From Salinispirillum marinum (GTDB lineage Bacteria > Pseudomonadota > Gammaproteobacteria > Pseudomonadales > Natronospirillaceae): a stretch of 64,000 bases of DNA. The translations under genes were made by a program, and so were the position numbers. Under the pieces are notes generated by a model, which saw only the letters and a program-made list of their open reading frames with translations, searched no databases and was not told the origin of the DNA. Position 1 is the stretch's first letter; each line of letters starts with the position of its first letter. The stretch lies in the NCBI RefSeq assembly GCF_042651565.1, contig NZ_JBHSDF010000003.1; one strand, given 5' to 3'. Of the stretch, positions 7,779-16,249 are shown one piece after another.

Positions 7779-8459
7779 CTATTCCATCTCCCTCAGGTAC
7801 TTCTCGGTAAGCATCTCATTAAGTATCCATGCTGCCGTCAAACGCAGTAGAACTTTAAGGTCACTAAGGTCTTTTTCTTCCCATTTTCGGACATAATGAG
7901 TTTCATCATTACCTATCCACGCAGCTCGGGAAGCGCATGCCTTCACATTAGCATCGCTACAATACTCATTAATGCAGGCACCAAGTAACTTCTTTTTTAT
8001 AGCACCACTATCATCTGGATGCTTATGAATTGCATAGTCTTTGATCAGAAACTCTAGTGCCTTTCGATAGCCACATCCGGCAATTTGATCAAGCTGCAAG
8101 CCCTCTGCTGCGGAACTTTGAGCCAAGACTTTATGATAATTAGGAGATAGGTCCTTCAACTCATCGGCTGTATCTGGAGCAACTGGCCGATAGGGAGCAC
8201 AATTCCTGAGATAGTAGTCACCTTGCGGGTAATGGCTCCGATAATCTCTGTTCTGTGTATAAGATGCTATGAAAGCTTTTTGACATTCATTGCGTGGACA
8301 GCGATAAAGAATTTGAACAGTATTGCCGCCGTCCAAATCCGACCTTGAAACCAAGTTAGAGCCGATATTGGACGCCTGAATGCCATGATGACACATGGGA
8401 CATTCATCCGGATCTCGGTCATACGTGAAAGCCTGCCCATTTATCGGTATTTGTGGCAT
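7779..8459 (-). CDS. Zinc-ribbon DUF4145-like protein (cassette gene)
   Basis: Uncharacterised protein of 226 aa. The N-terminal half has a treble-clef or zinc-ribbon arrangement: CPMC near residue 21, then CPRNEC around residue 54. The C-terminal half contains YRKALEFLIKDYAI and a helical region resembling DUF4145, a domain often found with restriction or defence genes, though its function is not established. The start ATG lies 15 nt after a GTTAAAG core and a GAAGAGAAC ribosome site, and attC site B follows the stop, so the gene sits as a complete cassette. A role in defence is only a possibility. Confidence 0.7.
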   Translation of the reverse strand: MPQIPINGQAFTYDRDPDECPMCHHGIQASNIGSNLVSRSDLDGGNTVQILYRCPRNECQKAFIASYTQNRDYRSHYPQGDYYLRNCAPYRPVAPDTADELKDLSPNYHKVLAQSSAAEGLQLDQIAGCGYRKALEFLIKDYAIHKHPDDSGAIKKKLLGACINEYCSDANVKACASRAAWIGNDETHYVRKWEEKDLSDLKVLLRLTAAWILNEMLTEKYLREME

Positions 8460-8468
8460 GTTCTCTTC

Positions 8469-8527
8469 CTTTAACGCTCATAAGTTGCGGCGAACGGTAG
8501 TGAGTCCAATGCCCGCCGCGGAGCGGT
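8469..8527 (-). repeat. Truncated attC-like site next to IS remnant
   Basis: The core CTTTAAC (8469-8475; GTTAAAG on the minus strand) is followed by a CCCGCC / GGCGGG hairpin around 8510-8536. The distal half of the palindrome is missing and gives way to the IS3 remnant, as if the element had inserted into or deleted part of the site. Confidence 0.4.
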
Positions 8528-8570
8528 TTTGGCGGGTGATCTTGCCCCAATAAAACGGACGCCGGTTCAT

Positions 8571-8759
8571 TTATGCGGCTCTCTTTTCATACTCTAGCGG
8601 GCTTTGGCATCCAAGGCCAGAGTGCAGACGCCACGAGTTGTAGAGGTCGTTCAGGTTCTCTCGCGCGACGGCATGCAGCACATGGTCGCTATGCAGGATC
8701 AACCCTTCTGGTGGTTGTCTTTGTTCGATGGCGTCACGTAATACCAGCCGGGTCAACAT
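8571..8759 (-). pseudogene. IS3-family transposase (OrfB) remnant
   Basis: 62 codons of an IS3-type integrase-core transposase. GLILHSDH is the start of the catalytic HSD block, and LYNSWRLHSGLGCQSPLEYEKRAA is the normal C-terminus. The stretch between them (about 60-70 residues in intact proteins, including the catalytic Glu) is replaced by a short unrelated segment, so the gene is internally deleted and inactive. No orfA or full-length element remains. Confidence 0.8.
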
Positions 8760-8766
8760 CGCTGTT

Positions 8767-8801
8767 TTGAATCACCCTCCGACAAAATCCGGGTGATTCA
8801 A
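8767..8801. repeat. Perfect 11-bp palindrome, possible mobile-element end
   Basis: TTGAATCACCC (8767-8777) and GGGTGATTCAA (8791-8801) are perfectly complementary with a 13 nt loop. It lies just outside the IS3 remnant and has no T-tract, so it is not a standard terminator. It may be a fused pair of insertion-sequence ends; identity is not established. Confidence 0.4.
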
Positions 8802-8828
8802 CCATTCGATACAAGACTAAAGGAGGAT

Positions 8829-9710
8829 TCATTGTGAAATAAAATCAGGCAAGTTTTCAATCAGAAAATCCATCAATACTCGAATTTTCTGATTGTATTG
8901 AACATCTCGATGACACACTAAATATACGGGAATGGGGGGAATGCTAATTCCGCAGTCAATACGAACTAGATTACGTTTTTTGGCTATAACTGAATGAGTA
9001 AAAACTATACCGCCGCCATTGACAGCTGTTTCCACAATCAGTGGCATGTTATCTGTTCGAAAATAGAGTTCTTCATTCTTTATTGGCCAATTTAGGGCAC
9101 TTGAGCCTTCCTCAAGTTGTTTGTCTCTATCAAACCCCAAGATTCTGTGATCTTTCAGATCATCAAGTGTGGCTGGTTTTCCTGATACCTCAAGGTATGA
9201 CTTGCTAGCGTAGATACCTAATTCAATATCAATGAGATGCCTCATAATGATGTCTTGTTGATGAGGTCGAAACATTCGCACAGCAACATCGGCGTCACGC
9301 TTATCAAGACTGGTGGCTTTATTTGATACAACAACCTGTACCTGCAATTCAGGAAAATCATTCATAAATTTGGGAAGCAAGGAAGGCAAATAGTATTGAG
9401 CAATCAGCTCATTTACCGAAAGTCGCACCGAACCCGTGAGAGAGACCGCTTGTCCGTGAGCAAGCCGGTCCAATCGATTTGCTGAAGCCGCCATATTTCG
9501 ACCTTCATCCAAAAGGCTCTTACCAAAATCCGTCAACCTCAATCCCTGAGTACTACGATCAAAAAGATTGCGACCGAGTTTTTTCTCCAGTGAGAGTAAT
9601 TGTCGGCTCAGTGTAGGCTGAGAACAGCCAAGGATCTCAGCAGCCCGTTGTAAACTTCCGCTTTCAGCAATTGTAAGAAATCGATTCCATGCCTGCCAAT
9701 CTGTATTCAT
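8829..9710 (-). CDS. LysR-family transcriptional regulator
   Basis: LysR regulator of 293 aa, the usual length. The N-terminal winged helix has SGSLQRAAEILGCSQPTLSRQL and the effector-binding domain fills residues about 90-290. It is transcribed divergently from the dehydrogenase gene at 9852, with 141 bp between them, so that gene is the likely target. GC is clearly lower than in the core genes, as for the neighbouring dehydrogenase, so the pair was probably acquired together. The inducer is unknown. Confidence 0.9.
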   Translation of the reverse strand: MNTDWQAWNRFLTIAESGSLQRAAEILGCSQPTLSRQLLSLEKKLGRNLFDRSTQGLRLTDFGKSLLDEGRNMAASANRLDRLAHGQAVSLTGSVRLSVNELIAQYYLPSLLPKFMNDFPELQVQVVVSNKATSLDKRDADVAVRMFRPHQQDIIMRHLIDIELGIYASKSYLEVSGKPATLDDLKDHRILGFDRDKQLEEGSSALNWPIKNEELYFRTDNMPLIVETAVNGGGIVFTHSVIAKKRNLVRIDCGISIPPIPVYLVCHRDVQYNQKIRVLMDFLIENLPDFISQ

Positions 9711-9851
9711 ATATGCATAGCTACCTTTCTTTAATGGCTGTTCAAAATCTAAAATGGAATCTTAAAATAGCACCAGTCCGTTGTAAATCAAACGACAAAA
9801 CCAGATCCGATTTAAAAATCGACCGCATATAGATTAAAGAGAGTTATATCT
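9711..9851. promoter_or_regulatory. Divergent control region between LysR gene and dehydrogenase
   Basis: 141 bp of AT-rich DNA between divergent starts, the standard place for LysR binding (T-N11-A type boxes). Several loosely symmetric AT-rich stretches are present, but I cannot single out one operator. Confidence 0.4.
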
Positions 9852-10859
9852 ATGAAAGGTAATATGAAGATTGTTATTGCTCGTCACGGCGCACCCGAAG
9901 TTTTAGAGACTACGACTGGATTTGCCCCCCTCCCCAAGTCCGGTGAAGTACGGGTAAAAGTAATAGCTGCAGGTGTTGGATATTCAGATGTAATGGCACA
10001 AAGAGGTGGATACCCACTGGCACCTAAACCACCCTTTACTCCAGGCTACGATTTTTCAGGGATTGTTGATAAAGTAGGTGAAGATGTGCAAGGATTAAAT
10101 CATGGTGACCATGTAGTAGCATTGAATCCTTTCTTTGGCTGTTATTCTGAGTATTTATGCATACCAGCAGAGTTTCTCGTTCCGTATCCAAAACACCTTG
10201 ACCCAGCAAAAGTATGTAGCCTTGTATTAAACTACCTAACGGCTTATTGCATCCTGCATAAAAAGGCAAACATCAAACCAGATCAGACGATACTCGTTCA
10301 TTCAGCAGCTGGAGGGGTGGGTTCAGCGCTTATCCAATTAGCGCGACTAACGGGAGTTAAAATTTATGGGACGGCGTCGTTGGCAAAACATGAAATCGTC
10401 AAAGATTTAGGTGCCATCCCCATTGACTACAAATCAAAAGATTTTACTGATGTTATAAAGTCAGACTACCCGCAAGGCATCGACGCGGCATTTGACTCTA
10501 TCGGAGGCATTAATCTGCGTCGCACCTACAAAGTTGTAAAACCGGGCGGTACAGTTGTCAGTTATGGCTTCGCTGGAAATGACTTTGGAGGGCTTTCCAA
10601 CATGATACTAGGCGTAGTACAAATTGCACTATTAAATATGATACCCGATCAAAAAATCGTTAAAATGTGTGCGCTTCCCGCTGAATCTAAGAAGAATATA
10701 AATTGGTATCGAGAGGCATTGTCGCTTTTAGTCAAACTTCTGGAGGAAGAACAAATTAACCCCATCGTGGGCGAACAGATCCCGCTAAAGGAAGCCTATA
10801 AAGCACATGAGCTCCTGGAAAGTGGCACCGTGAGCGGTAAAATTGTATTGCGCTGCTGA
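9852..10859 (+). CDS. Zinc-free medium-chain dehydrogenase/quinone oxidoreductase family protein
   Basis: NAD(P)H-dependent medium-chain reductase of 335 aa. The GroES-like domain covers about residues 30-120 (AAGVGYSDVMAQRGGYP). The nucleotide-binding fold follows, with HSAAGGVGSALIQLAR near 150-165. The Cys/His residues of zinc alcohol dehydrogenases are absent, as in the quinone oxidoreductase (Qor-like) branch, so the likely role is reduction of quinones or enones. It is divergent from the LysR gene, probably its regulator. ATGs at 9852 and 9864 are both possible starts; the second has AAAGGT before it. The substrate is unknown. Confidence 0.9.
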   Translation: MKGNMKIVIARHGAPEVLETTTGFAPLPKSGEVRVKVIAAGVGYSDVMAQRGGYPLAPKPPFTPGYDFSGIVDKVGEDVQGLNHGDHVVALNPFFGCYSEYLCIPAEFLVPYPKHLDPAKVCSLVLNYLTAYCILHKKANIKPDQTILVHSAAGGVGSALIQLARLTGVKIYGTASLAKHEIVKDLGAIPIDYKSKDFTDVIKSDYPQGIDAAFDSIGGINLRRTYKVVKPGGTVVSYGFAGNDFGGLSNMILGVVQIALLNMIPDQKIVKMCALPAESKKNINWYREALSLLVKLLEEEQINPIVGEQIPLKEAYKAHELLESGTVSGKIVLRC

Positions 10860-11256
10860 TATATATTTTTATAAGCCGATCCGTCACTGTTCGGCTTATA
10901 AAAAGCTCCAAAATACTCATGACATTATGACCACCAGAGATACTAAAATGATTTGCTGGCAACTCGACTTTAAATTGCATTTTCAATCAGTAACTTTGCA
11001 AATGCAAATAAATAGAATTTCAAAGCCGAGATCTCCTTATACCTTACTATATTATCGACATACGAAAAGAGCGCGGATATTTAAAAAAACATCGTAAATA
11101 GATACTGCTTACCGCTATTTTTTTAAAAATCATTTTACAGAATTTTTTATATAATCCCAAAAGAGGTGCGAAGAGATCAATCTACAAAAAAATTTATAAT
11201 ATCCACACGGAAAGAGTCATTTATTTTTCAGAGAAACTCGTTATTCGCAGTTTTCG
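10860..11256. other. 397 bp AT-rich gene-free stretch
   Basis: No convincing gene. An inverted repeat TATAAGCCGA (10870-10879) / TCGGCTTATA (10891-10900) follows the dehydrogenase stop and could end transcription from both sides, but it is followed by A rather than T. Beyond it the sequence is AT-rich without further structure that I can support. Confidence 0.5.
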
Positions 11257-12171
11257 TCAAAAAATTACTTTGCGCTCCCAAAGTCTCCCGTCGATCGCCG
11301 TCAGACCTAGAGCAATCATGAACATTCCCAAATAGTGAACCGCCTTCAAGTCCTCATTCAGGAATAATACCCCAAGTAATATTGCTGAGATCGGAACAAG
11401 TAATGTAACCAAAAGTACATTGGTTGCACCAGCCGATTCCAGAATCTTGAAGTATAGTACGTACGCGATTGCTGTAGAAAAGAAAGCAAGACTTAAAACT
11501 GCAGCCAAAACCGTCACATCTGCCTTAGCAACAGCAAATAAGCCATCGACGGAAAGTGTAAGAGGGATCAACAACAAAGTAGATGCAGTGACCTGTCCGG
11601 CTGCAGTCACCAACGGGTTTATATGCATTTTCCTAAACCTACGTCCGAACACGCCAGCAAAAGCGTAGGAGATAGTCGCTAAAATTACCGCGCTTTGGGG
11701 CAAAGCACCTTTTCCCTCGATCGCGGGGAGGCCTATCATCACAGCAACCCCCATAAAACCTACAATCACGCCGACTGCTTTAAGTTTGGTCAAGCGCTCG
11801 TCAGGCAACAATAGCCCAGCAACTACTACCGTAAAAATAGGAGTTGCCGCATTGAGAATGGATGCTAACCCCGAGGCAATCTGAGTCTGTCCCCATACAA
11901 TCAGGGAAAAGGGGATAACATTGTTTAACAACCCCATTCCTATAAACGCTATCCAAACATTTAGTTCTCTCGGCGGTCGCAGTCCAATAGTGAATGCTGT
12001 AACCCACAATATAACAGCAGCCAACCCCACTCTTAATGTGACGATAGTAAGTAAAGGCAGACCTTCAACGGCCACACCTACAAAGAAAAAAGACCCTCCC
12101 CAGAGAACCGATAGCGTGATGAGCATGGCCCATTCCCAAGCACCCATGGAAGTGTTTATTGACTTTGTCAT
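11257..12171 (-). CDS. EamA/DMT-family transporter
   Basis: Inner-membrane protein of 304 aa with about ten hydrophobic segments in two repeated EamA halves. The first starts at WAMLITLSVLWGGSFFFVGV; the second includes AVILATISYAFAGVFGRRF and ends near LGMFMIALGLTAIDGR. Members export metabolites or amino acids by a drug/metabolite-transporter mechanism. Substrate is not predictable. It stands alone between convergent or unrelated island genes. Confidence 0.9.
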   Translation of the reverse strand: MTKSINTSMGAWEWAMLITLSVLWGGSFFFVGVAVEGLPLLTIVTLRVGLAAVILWVTAFTIGLRPPRELNVWIAFIGMGLLNNVIPFSLIVWGQTQIASGLASILNAATPIFTVVVAGLLLPDERLTKLKAVGVIVGFMGVAVMIGLPAIEGKGALPQSAVILATISYAFAGVFGRRFRKMHINPLVTAAGQVTASTLLLIPLTLSVDGLFAVAKADVTVLAAVLSLAFFSTAIAYVLYFKILESAGATNVLLVTLLVPISAILLGVLFLNEDLKAVHYLGMFMIALGLTAIDGRLWERKVIF

Positions 12172-12261
12172 CGATGGTGTTAGTCCCTAATAAAAGTGTG
12201 CTGAATTCAGCCCTAGATTGCCGAAGTGATAATGCCCCACTGCTGCCGATTCAAAGAATGG

Positions 12262-12738
12262 TCAATGCGCCCCCTCTTTGGTAACAATCTGCGCTAGGTC
12301 GTCCCGATCTACTGGGCGGTTCAAAATTCTTTTATAATGGATCAAGTCTTCAACGTTCATTACTGGTAACGCAACGCCCATTACCTCAATATCTTTGACC
12401 CTCGAGAAATCTAAATGGAGCTCAGTCCACTCATGTGAATCTGAGTCGAAGATCTCAACCTGCTCTGCATTTCCAACTTCGACTTTTACTCCTTCATAAA
12501 TGAATTGAATGTATTCTAGATGCCAACCTGCTTCGCGGCTGCGTTTTGCGGATTTGGACACGTGCGGACTTCCAGCGGAAACGACCGATTGAAAGTGTTT
12601 TCCGGGTACAAACAGATCTATGTCATTGAGCGGGCGAGTTGAACCATAAGCAATCGCAGCAAGGCCACCGCAGACCACGAAGGGAATGTCTCGCTCCCTG
12701 AGAAGGTCAGAAATCCATTGTAGCGCAGCATTTTGCAC
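12262..12738 (-). CDS. Nucleotidyltransferase-fold protein
   Basis: Protein of 158 aa with a minimal nucleotidyltransferase fold. CGGLAAIAYGSTRPLNDIDL near residues 22-41 contains the helix-capping GG and the D-x-D metal site (DID), and a second acidic position lies in VKVEV near residue 87. Such proteins are typical of accessory regions and can belong to toxin-antitoxin or aminoglycoside-modifying families, but no partner gene adjoins it. It is not close enough to a named enzyme for a specific function. Confidence 0.7.
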   Translation of the reverse strand: MQNAALQWISDLLRERDIPFVVCGGLAAIAYGSTRPLNDIDLFVPGKHFQSVVSAGSPHVSKSAKRSREAGWHLEYIQFIYEGVKVEVGNAEQVEIFDSDSHEWTELHLDFSRVKDIEVMGVALPVMNVEDLIHYKRILNRPVDRDDLAQIVTKEGAH

Positions 12739-12859
12739 ATTAACCCCCTAAGTCTATAAATTACTTCCGAGTCCTATTGGCTCATTTTCCTAGTGAGTAG
12801 ACCAGGAAAATGAATTCTTGATTCTAGCCTATGCGGCCATACCGACAGGCTACAAATTG

Positions 12860-13294
12860 CTACCGATTTTCCCTTAACAATAATGGAATCAGGCTTTCTA
12901 CTTCAGGTTTTGTCTGATAAGAGTTAACCGTAGAGTTGATATTGCTCCAGTCTGCTTTTTCACATTCAAACAAATTTGCCACAGTGACTATGTCTTTGCC
13001 ATCAAGAAGCCCTACGGGTATCCAGTAAAGGTCGCTACCTCTAAATTGATTCGGAACGGTAGAACCACAGTAATTACAAAAATGCGAAGTAAACCCGGTA
13101 CTCTTTTCCCATTTGCCAATGCTGTGCTCGCCAGATAACCATTGGAAGTTTCGCTGCTCCACAACAGCTCCGCTACTGGAAGACGTGCCAGTTTGCTTCC
13201 GGCAGAGCTCACAGTGACACTGAAACATCCCTAATCGAGCCAGACCTACCTCGAACCTTACCTCACCACACAAACAAGAACCCTTCACTTTCAA
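12860..13294 (-). CDS. GFA family (glutathione-dependent formaldehyde-activating-like) protein
   Basis: Zinc-binding protein of 144 aa. Cysteines lie in the family pattern: CLCGEV near residue 7, CHCELCR near residue 26, and CNYCGS near residue 73, for two zinc sites. The archetype was described as a glutathione-dependent formaldehyde-activating enzyme, but most relatives are uncharacterised. GFA genes are common in mobile cassettes. A GTTAGGT-like core lies upstream at about 13337-13343, but I cannot fold a full attC around it. Confidence 0.88.
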   Translation of the reverse strand: MKVKGSCLCGEVRFEVGLARLGMFQCHCELCRKQTGTSSSSGAVVEQRNFQWLSGEHSIGKWEKSTGFTSHFCNYCGSTVPNQFRGSDLYWIPVGLLDGKDIVTVANLFECEKADWSNINSTVNSYQTKPEVESLIPLLLRENR

Positions 13295-13502
13295 TTGTCT
13301 CCTGATTTTTGAACATAACCAATAACATCACTGGGACCTAACGATCACTGCAATTCAGAGAACTTGATCCAAATAGGAAAGTGGCTCTCTCTGCCAGCAC
13401 ATGAAGATTTTAAAAAAACCAAACGATAAATTTGCTTTAATTACGTTAAAGGCCGCCCTCCCTAGCGTCCATCTGGTATTTTTGAACAGGCGTACGGAAA
13501 TT

Positions 13503-14396
13503 ATGAACATTAAACTTGATCAACTGAGGTCTTTCCTGCTCGTAGCAGAGGAGTCAAACCTAACCCGTGCTGCGGCAAGGCGTCATGCAACCCCTTCTGC
13601 TGTGAGCGAGCAGATAAGGAATCTGGAGTCAGAACTGGGCTTGCTTTTATTTGATCGAAGCAAACAAGGTATGACATTGACGACGGCCGGTGAGCAGCTA
13701 CTAGTGCCCGTCAATCGTGTCTTTTCAGCCGTTGAAGGAGTAAAAAGTACAGCGATTTCAATACTGGAAACGCCCAAAGAAAATTTGAGTCTCGGCTTAA
13801 ATGCCCCGCCGGAATACCTGCGCATAGATCGGATTTTAAAGCAGAAAGCTGCTGATATTTCCTACATAAACCTAGAAATGAAGACACGATCGTCACCACA
13901 AGTGGTTGAGGAGGTACTGTCTGGCCAGCTTGATATTGGGTATGTCTATGGAGAATGGATCGATTCAAGGCTTCATGTGGTACCTTTGAAGCCTATACGT
14001 GTGTGTGTAATTGGCCCAAAAGACTACAAACCAGATTTTTTGCCAGAGTCATTCGAAGCCAGGCAAAAATTACCTTGGCTCTGGCCGAATCCCCAATGTC
14101 CCTTTTCAGTCTTTATGACCAAAGTTCTCGGCCCAAAGGCTAGCCGTTCAGATGCCGTCCTCACCTCGGATGACGAATATTCTACCGTTGTGATGGTAAA
14201 AACTGGTTTAGGTTTCGGACTCGTCGAGCGGAATTATGGTGTTGATTTGAAAAGAGAAAACGCATTTAAGCTATTCGAAGAGCCGTTGTTAAGCACAAAC
14301 CTTAGTCTAGTATGCAGCATCGAATCATATATGACCGGAAGCGTCACTGCGCTGTTCGATCTTGTCGTCAATCAGTGGCAATCTAATGCCAATTGA
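13503..14396 (+). CDS. LysR-family transcriptional regulator
   Basis: LysR regulator of about 297 aa. I place the start at the ATG at 13503, giving MNIKLDQLRSFLLVAEE, the normal family beginning, with ACGGAA upstream; the frame runs back to 13401. The winged helix-turn-helix covers about residues 1-60 (NLTRAAARRHATPSAVSEQI) and the substrate-binding domain about 90-290. No divergent target gene adjoins it: the upstream neighbour is the GFA gene on the other strand, 208 bp away, a possible target. Confidence 0.88.
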   Translation: MNIKLDQLRSFLLVAEESNLTRAAARRHATPSAVSEQIRNLESELGLLLFDRSKQGMTLTTAGEQLLVPVNRVFSAVEGVKSTAISILETPKENLSLGLNAPPEYLRIDRILKQKAADISYINLEMKTRSSPQVVEEVLSGQLDIGYVYGEWIDSRLHVVPLKPIRVCVIGPKDYKPDFLPESFEARQKLPWLWPNPQCPFSVFMTKVLGPKASRSDAVLTSDDEYSTVVMVKTGLGFGLVERNYGVDLKRENAFKLFEEPLLSTNLSLVCSIESYMTGSVTALFDLVVNQWQSNAN

Positions 14397-14528
14397 GCGA
14401 TTCGTTTAGTATCGACAGCTGGCAGCGATTTTGAATCATTCCAAGCCGCACAACGCCGAGCGATACTGATTTTGGCAGAAATGTTAGAAACTGGCAGAAC
14501 ACCCTGTCTCTAGGGGTTTATGGTTGAA

Positions 14529-15413
14529 TCACGTCAGTTTGATACTTTCGAACATTTCTTTCATTAGTCGATTTATGCGCGTCACGCGTTTCGAGTCCCA
14601 ATGGGTCAGCACCCATAACCCGGTTTCCAACTCCGGTATGGGCTGCGTTAGACGGTGGAGGTGTTCGTCAACGTCTCCGATATAACAAGGCAGAATTGCA
14701 AGGCAGTCCCCCTGACACACAGCAGTTTGCATTGCCAAGACTGAATCGATGCGGTACCGGCAATTGCTTTCCGGTACGTTTTTAGCCATCCAGCTTTCCA
14801 TAGGTTTGTCACCCATACTAGGATCAGGAGACATCCATTGCTGGCTTTGCAAATCAGAGACGTGCATCTCTGATTCTAGTTCATGCCATTGTTGTTTCTG
14901 ACCATAGACAGCCTGCTTGATTATTCCGATTTGGCGCCCTACCAAAGCCTCTGGAGGTGAATTAGTTGGCCGAACAGCAATATCTGCTTCGCGTCTGGAT
15001 AAATCCTTCTGTTGATTGGAAATCACTACTTCTAGCCGTACCTCCGGATACTTTTTGCGGAACGCAGCAAGAAAACCTGCCAACAGGCCTAAATATAGCG
15101 TGTCCGTTGTCGTTAAACGAATCGTGCCCGCTAGTTGACGATCCTGCCCCACTACTCGCCGTTCCGCACCGAGAATTTCATTCTCCACCCTCATAGCCGA
15201 CTCTGCTAGGTCATGTCCTATTGGCGTGGCTGCATAACCATTACGGCCCCGTTGAAACAGTTTTACGCCCAAGTCTCGTTCCATTTCGTTAAGCCACCGG
15301 AATACCGTGGCGTGTGCTACATCTAATATTCGACTAGCCCCCGAAAGTGAGCCGGTTTTCGCGATGGCCAGTACAATTTCCAGATCGTCCCAACGAATCT
15401 TTTGTTTATTCAT
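14529..15413 (-). CDS. LysR-family transcriptional regulator
   Basis: LysR regulator of about 294 aa starting MNKQKIRWDDLEIVLAIAKTG at the ATG at 15413. An in-frame start at 15461 would add a tail lacking family similarity. The helix-turn-helix contains GSLSGASRILDVAHATVFRW; the C-terminal effector domain is complete. It is divergent from the flavodoxin-fold oxidoreductase gene at 15500, separated by 86 bp, which makes that gene its probable target. Quinones or electrophiles are plausible signals by analogy with similar pairs, but this is inference. Confidence 0.9.
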   Translation of the reverse strand: MNKQKIRWDDLEIVLAIAKTGSLSGASRILDVAHATVFRWLNEMERDLGVKLFQRGRNGYAATPIGHDLAESAMRVENEILGAERRVVGQDRQLAGTIRLTTTDTLYLGLLAGFLAAFRKKYPEVRLEVVISNQQKDLSRREADIAVRPTNSPPEALVGRQIGIIKQAVYGQKQQWHELESEMHVSDLQSQQWMSPDPSMGDKPMESWMAKNVPESNCRYRIDSVLAMQTAVCQGDCLAILPCYIGDVDEHLHRLTQPIPELETGLWVLTHWDSKRVTRINRLMKEMFESIKLT

Positions 15414-15499
15414 GCAAACACCGCTTTCAAATTTTGGGAATGTCTTATTAGCTACGCACAAGCTAGGCTTGAATTCAAATTCTTTGACAAGAAAGCAAC
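15414..15499. promoter_or_regulatory. Divergent LysR/quinone reductase control region
   Basis: 86 bp between divergent genes. It contains the palindrome TTGAATTCAA at 15469-15478, 22 nt before the oxidoreductase start, a candidate LysR half-operator. Confidence 0.4.
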
Positions 15500-16249
15500 A
15501 TGAATATTTTGATTGTTTTAGCTCATCCCGAAAGAAAATCGTTCAATGGCGCGCTGGTTGATACAGCAATTGAAGCTCTGGAAGAGGGAAATCATCAGGT
15601 TCGAATCAATGACCTTTATGCTGAAAAATTCGATCCTGTTGAAAATGCATCATGGTATCCAGACAGAACAAACACGGATTTTTTTTCACCGCTGACCGAA
15701 CAAGCCAGGCAATTCAAAGCCAATCAATTATCACCAGATGTCAACCGAGAAATATCTAAACTCAATTGGGCTGATCTTGTCATTTTTCAATTCCCACTTT
15801 GGTGGCATGCCCAACCTGCGATTCTGAAAGGCTGGTTTGATCGAGTGTTCGTCTATGGAGGTCTCTACAGTGGGAGTATGCGCTATGACCGCGGCTACTT
15901 CAAAGGCAAAAAGGCTATGTGCTCTATCACAACGGGCTCACCTGAGCACACTTTCACACACTTCGGACGCGCAGGTAACATCGTTGAATGGCTCTGGCCG
16001 ATTCATTCTTCACTGAATTACGTCGGTTACAACGTACTGCCCCCAAATGTAAGTTATGGTGTGCAGGGGGGAGGCATTCAATATCAAGAGAAAGCAAAAT
16101 TCGAAGCGCAATTGGAGACGCAGAAGGCGACATGGGCTTCGAGGCTTTCCACCATTGAACAGGAAGAGCCCATTCCCTTCACAGGTTGGTCAGACTGGGA
16201 CGACACTGGAATTCTTAAACACGACCACCCAATGCGGTGGAGGCCATAA
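15500..16249 (+). CDS. NAD(P)H dehydrogenase (quinone), flavodoxin-like fold
   Basis: Flavoprotein of 249 aa in the NQO1/KefF/MdaB family. MNILIVLAHPERKSFNGALVD is the flavin phosphate loop, and FQFPLWWHAQPAILKGWFDRVF (about residues 93-115) is the family signature near the flavin ring. It reduces quinones by two electrons with NAD(P)H. The C-terminal extension after residue 200 fits the longer members. It is divergent from a LysR regulator, as for other electrophile-inducible reductases. The exact substrate is unknown. Confidence 0.9.
   Translation: MNILIVLAHPERKSFNGALVDTAIEALEEGNHQVRINDLYAEKFDPVENASWYPDRTNTDFFSPLTEQARQFKANQLSPDVNREISKLNWADLVIFQFPLWWHAQPAILKGWFDRVFVYGGLYSGSMRYDRGYFKGKKAMCSITTGSPEHTFTHFGRAGNIVEWLWPIHSSLNYVGYNVLPPNVSYGVQGGGIQYQEKAKFEAQLETQKATWASRLSTIEQEEPIPFTGWSDWDDTGILKHDHPMRWRP

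Noticed and set aside
10870..10900. Inverted repeat as a proper terminator
   Set aside because: The stem is AT-rich and followed by A, not T; it is mentioned only as a possible weak bidirectional end.
10843..11097. 84-codon frame after the dehydrogenase
   Set aside because: It starts inside the dehydrogenase end, has no ribosome site, and its composition is that of random AT-rich DNA.
13295..13400. attC core upstream of the GFA gene
   Set aside because: A GTTAGGT-like core exists on the minus strand, but no second half or stem could be paired.
14397..14528. Possible attC between two LysR genes
   Set aside because: GTTAGAA and an AGTATCG/CGATACT pair occur, but the parts do not fold into a consistent attC layout.
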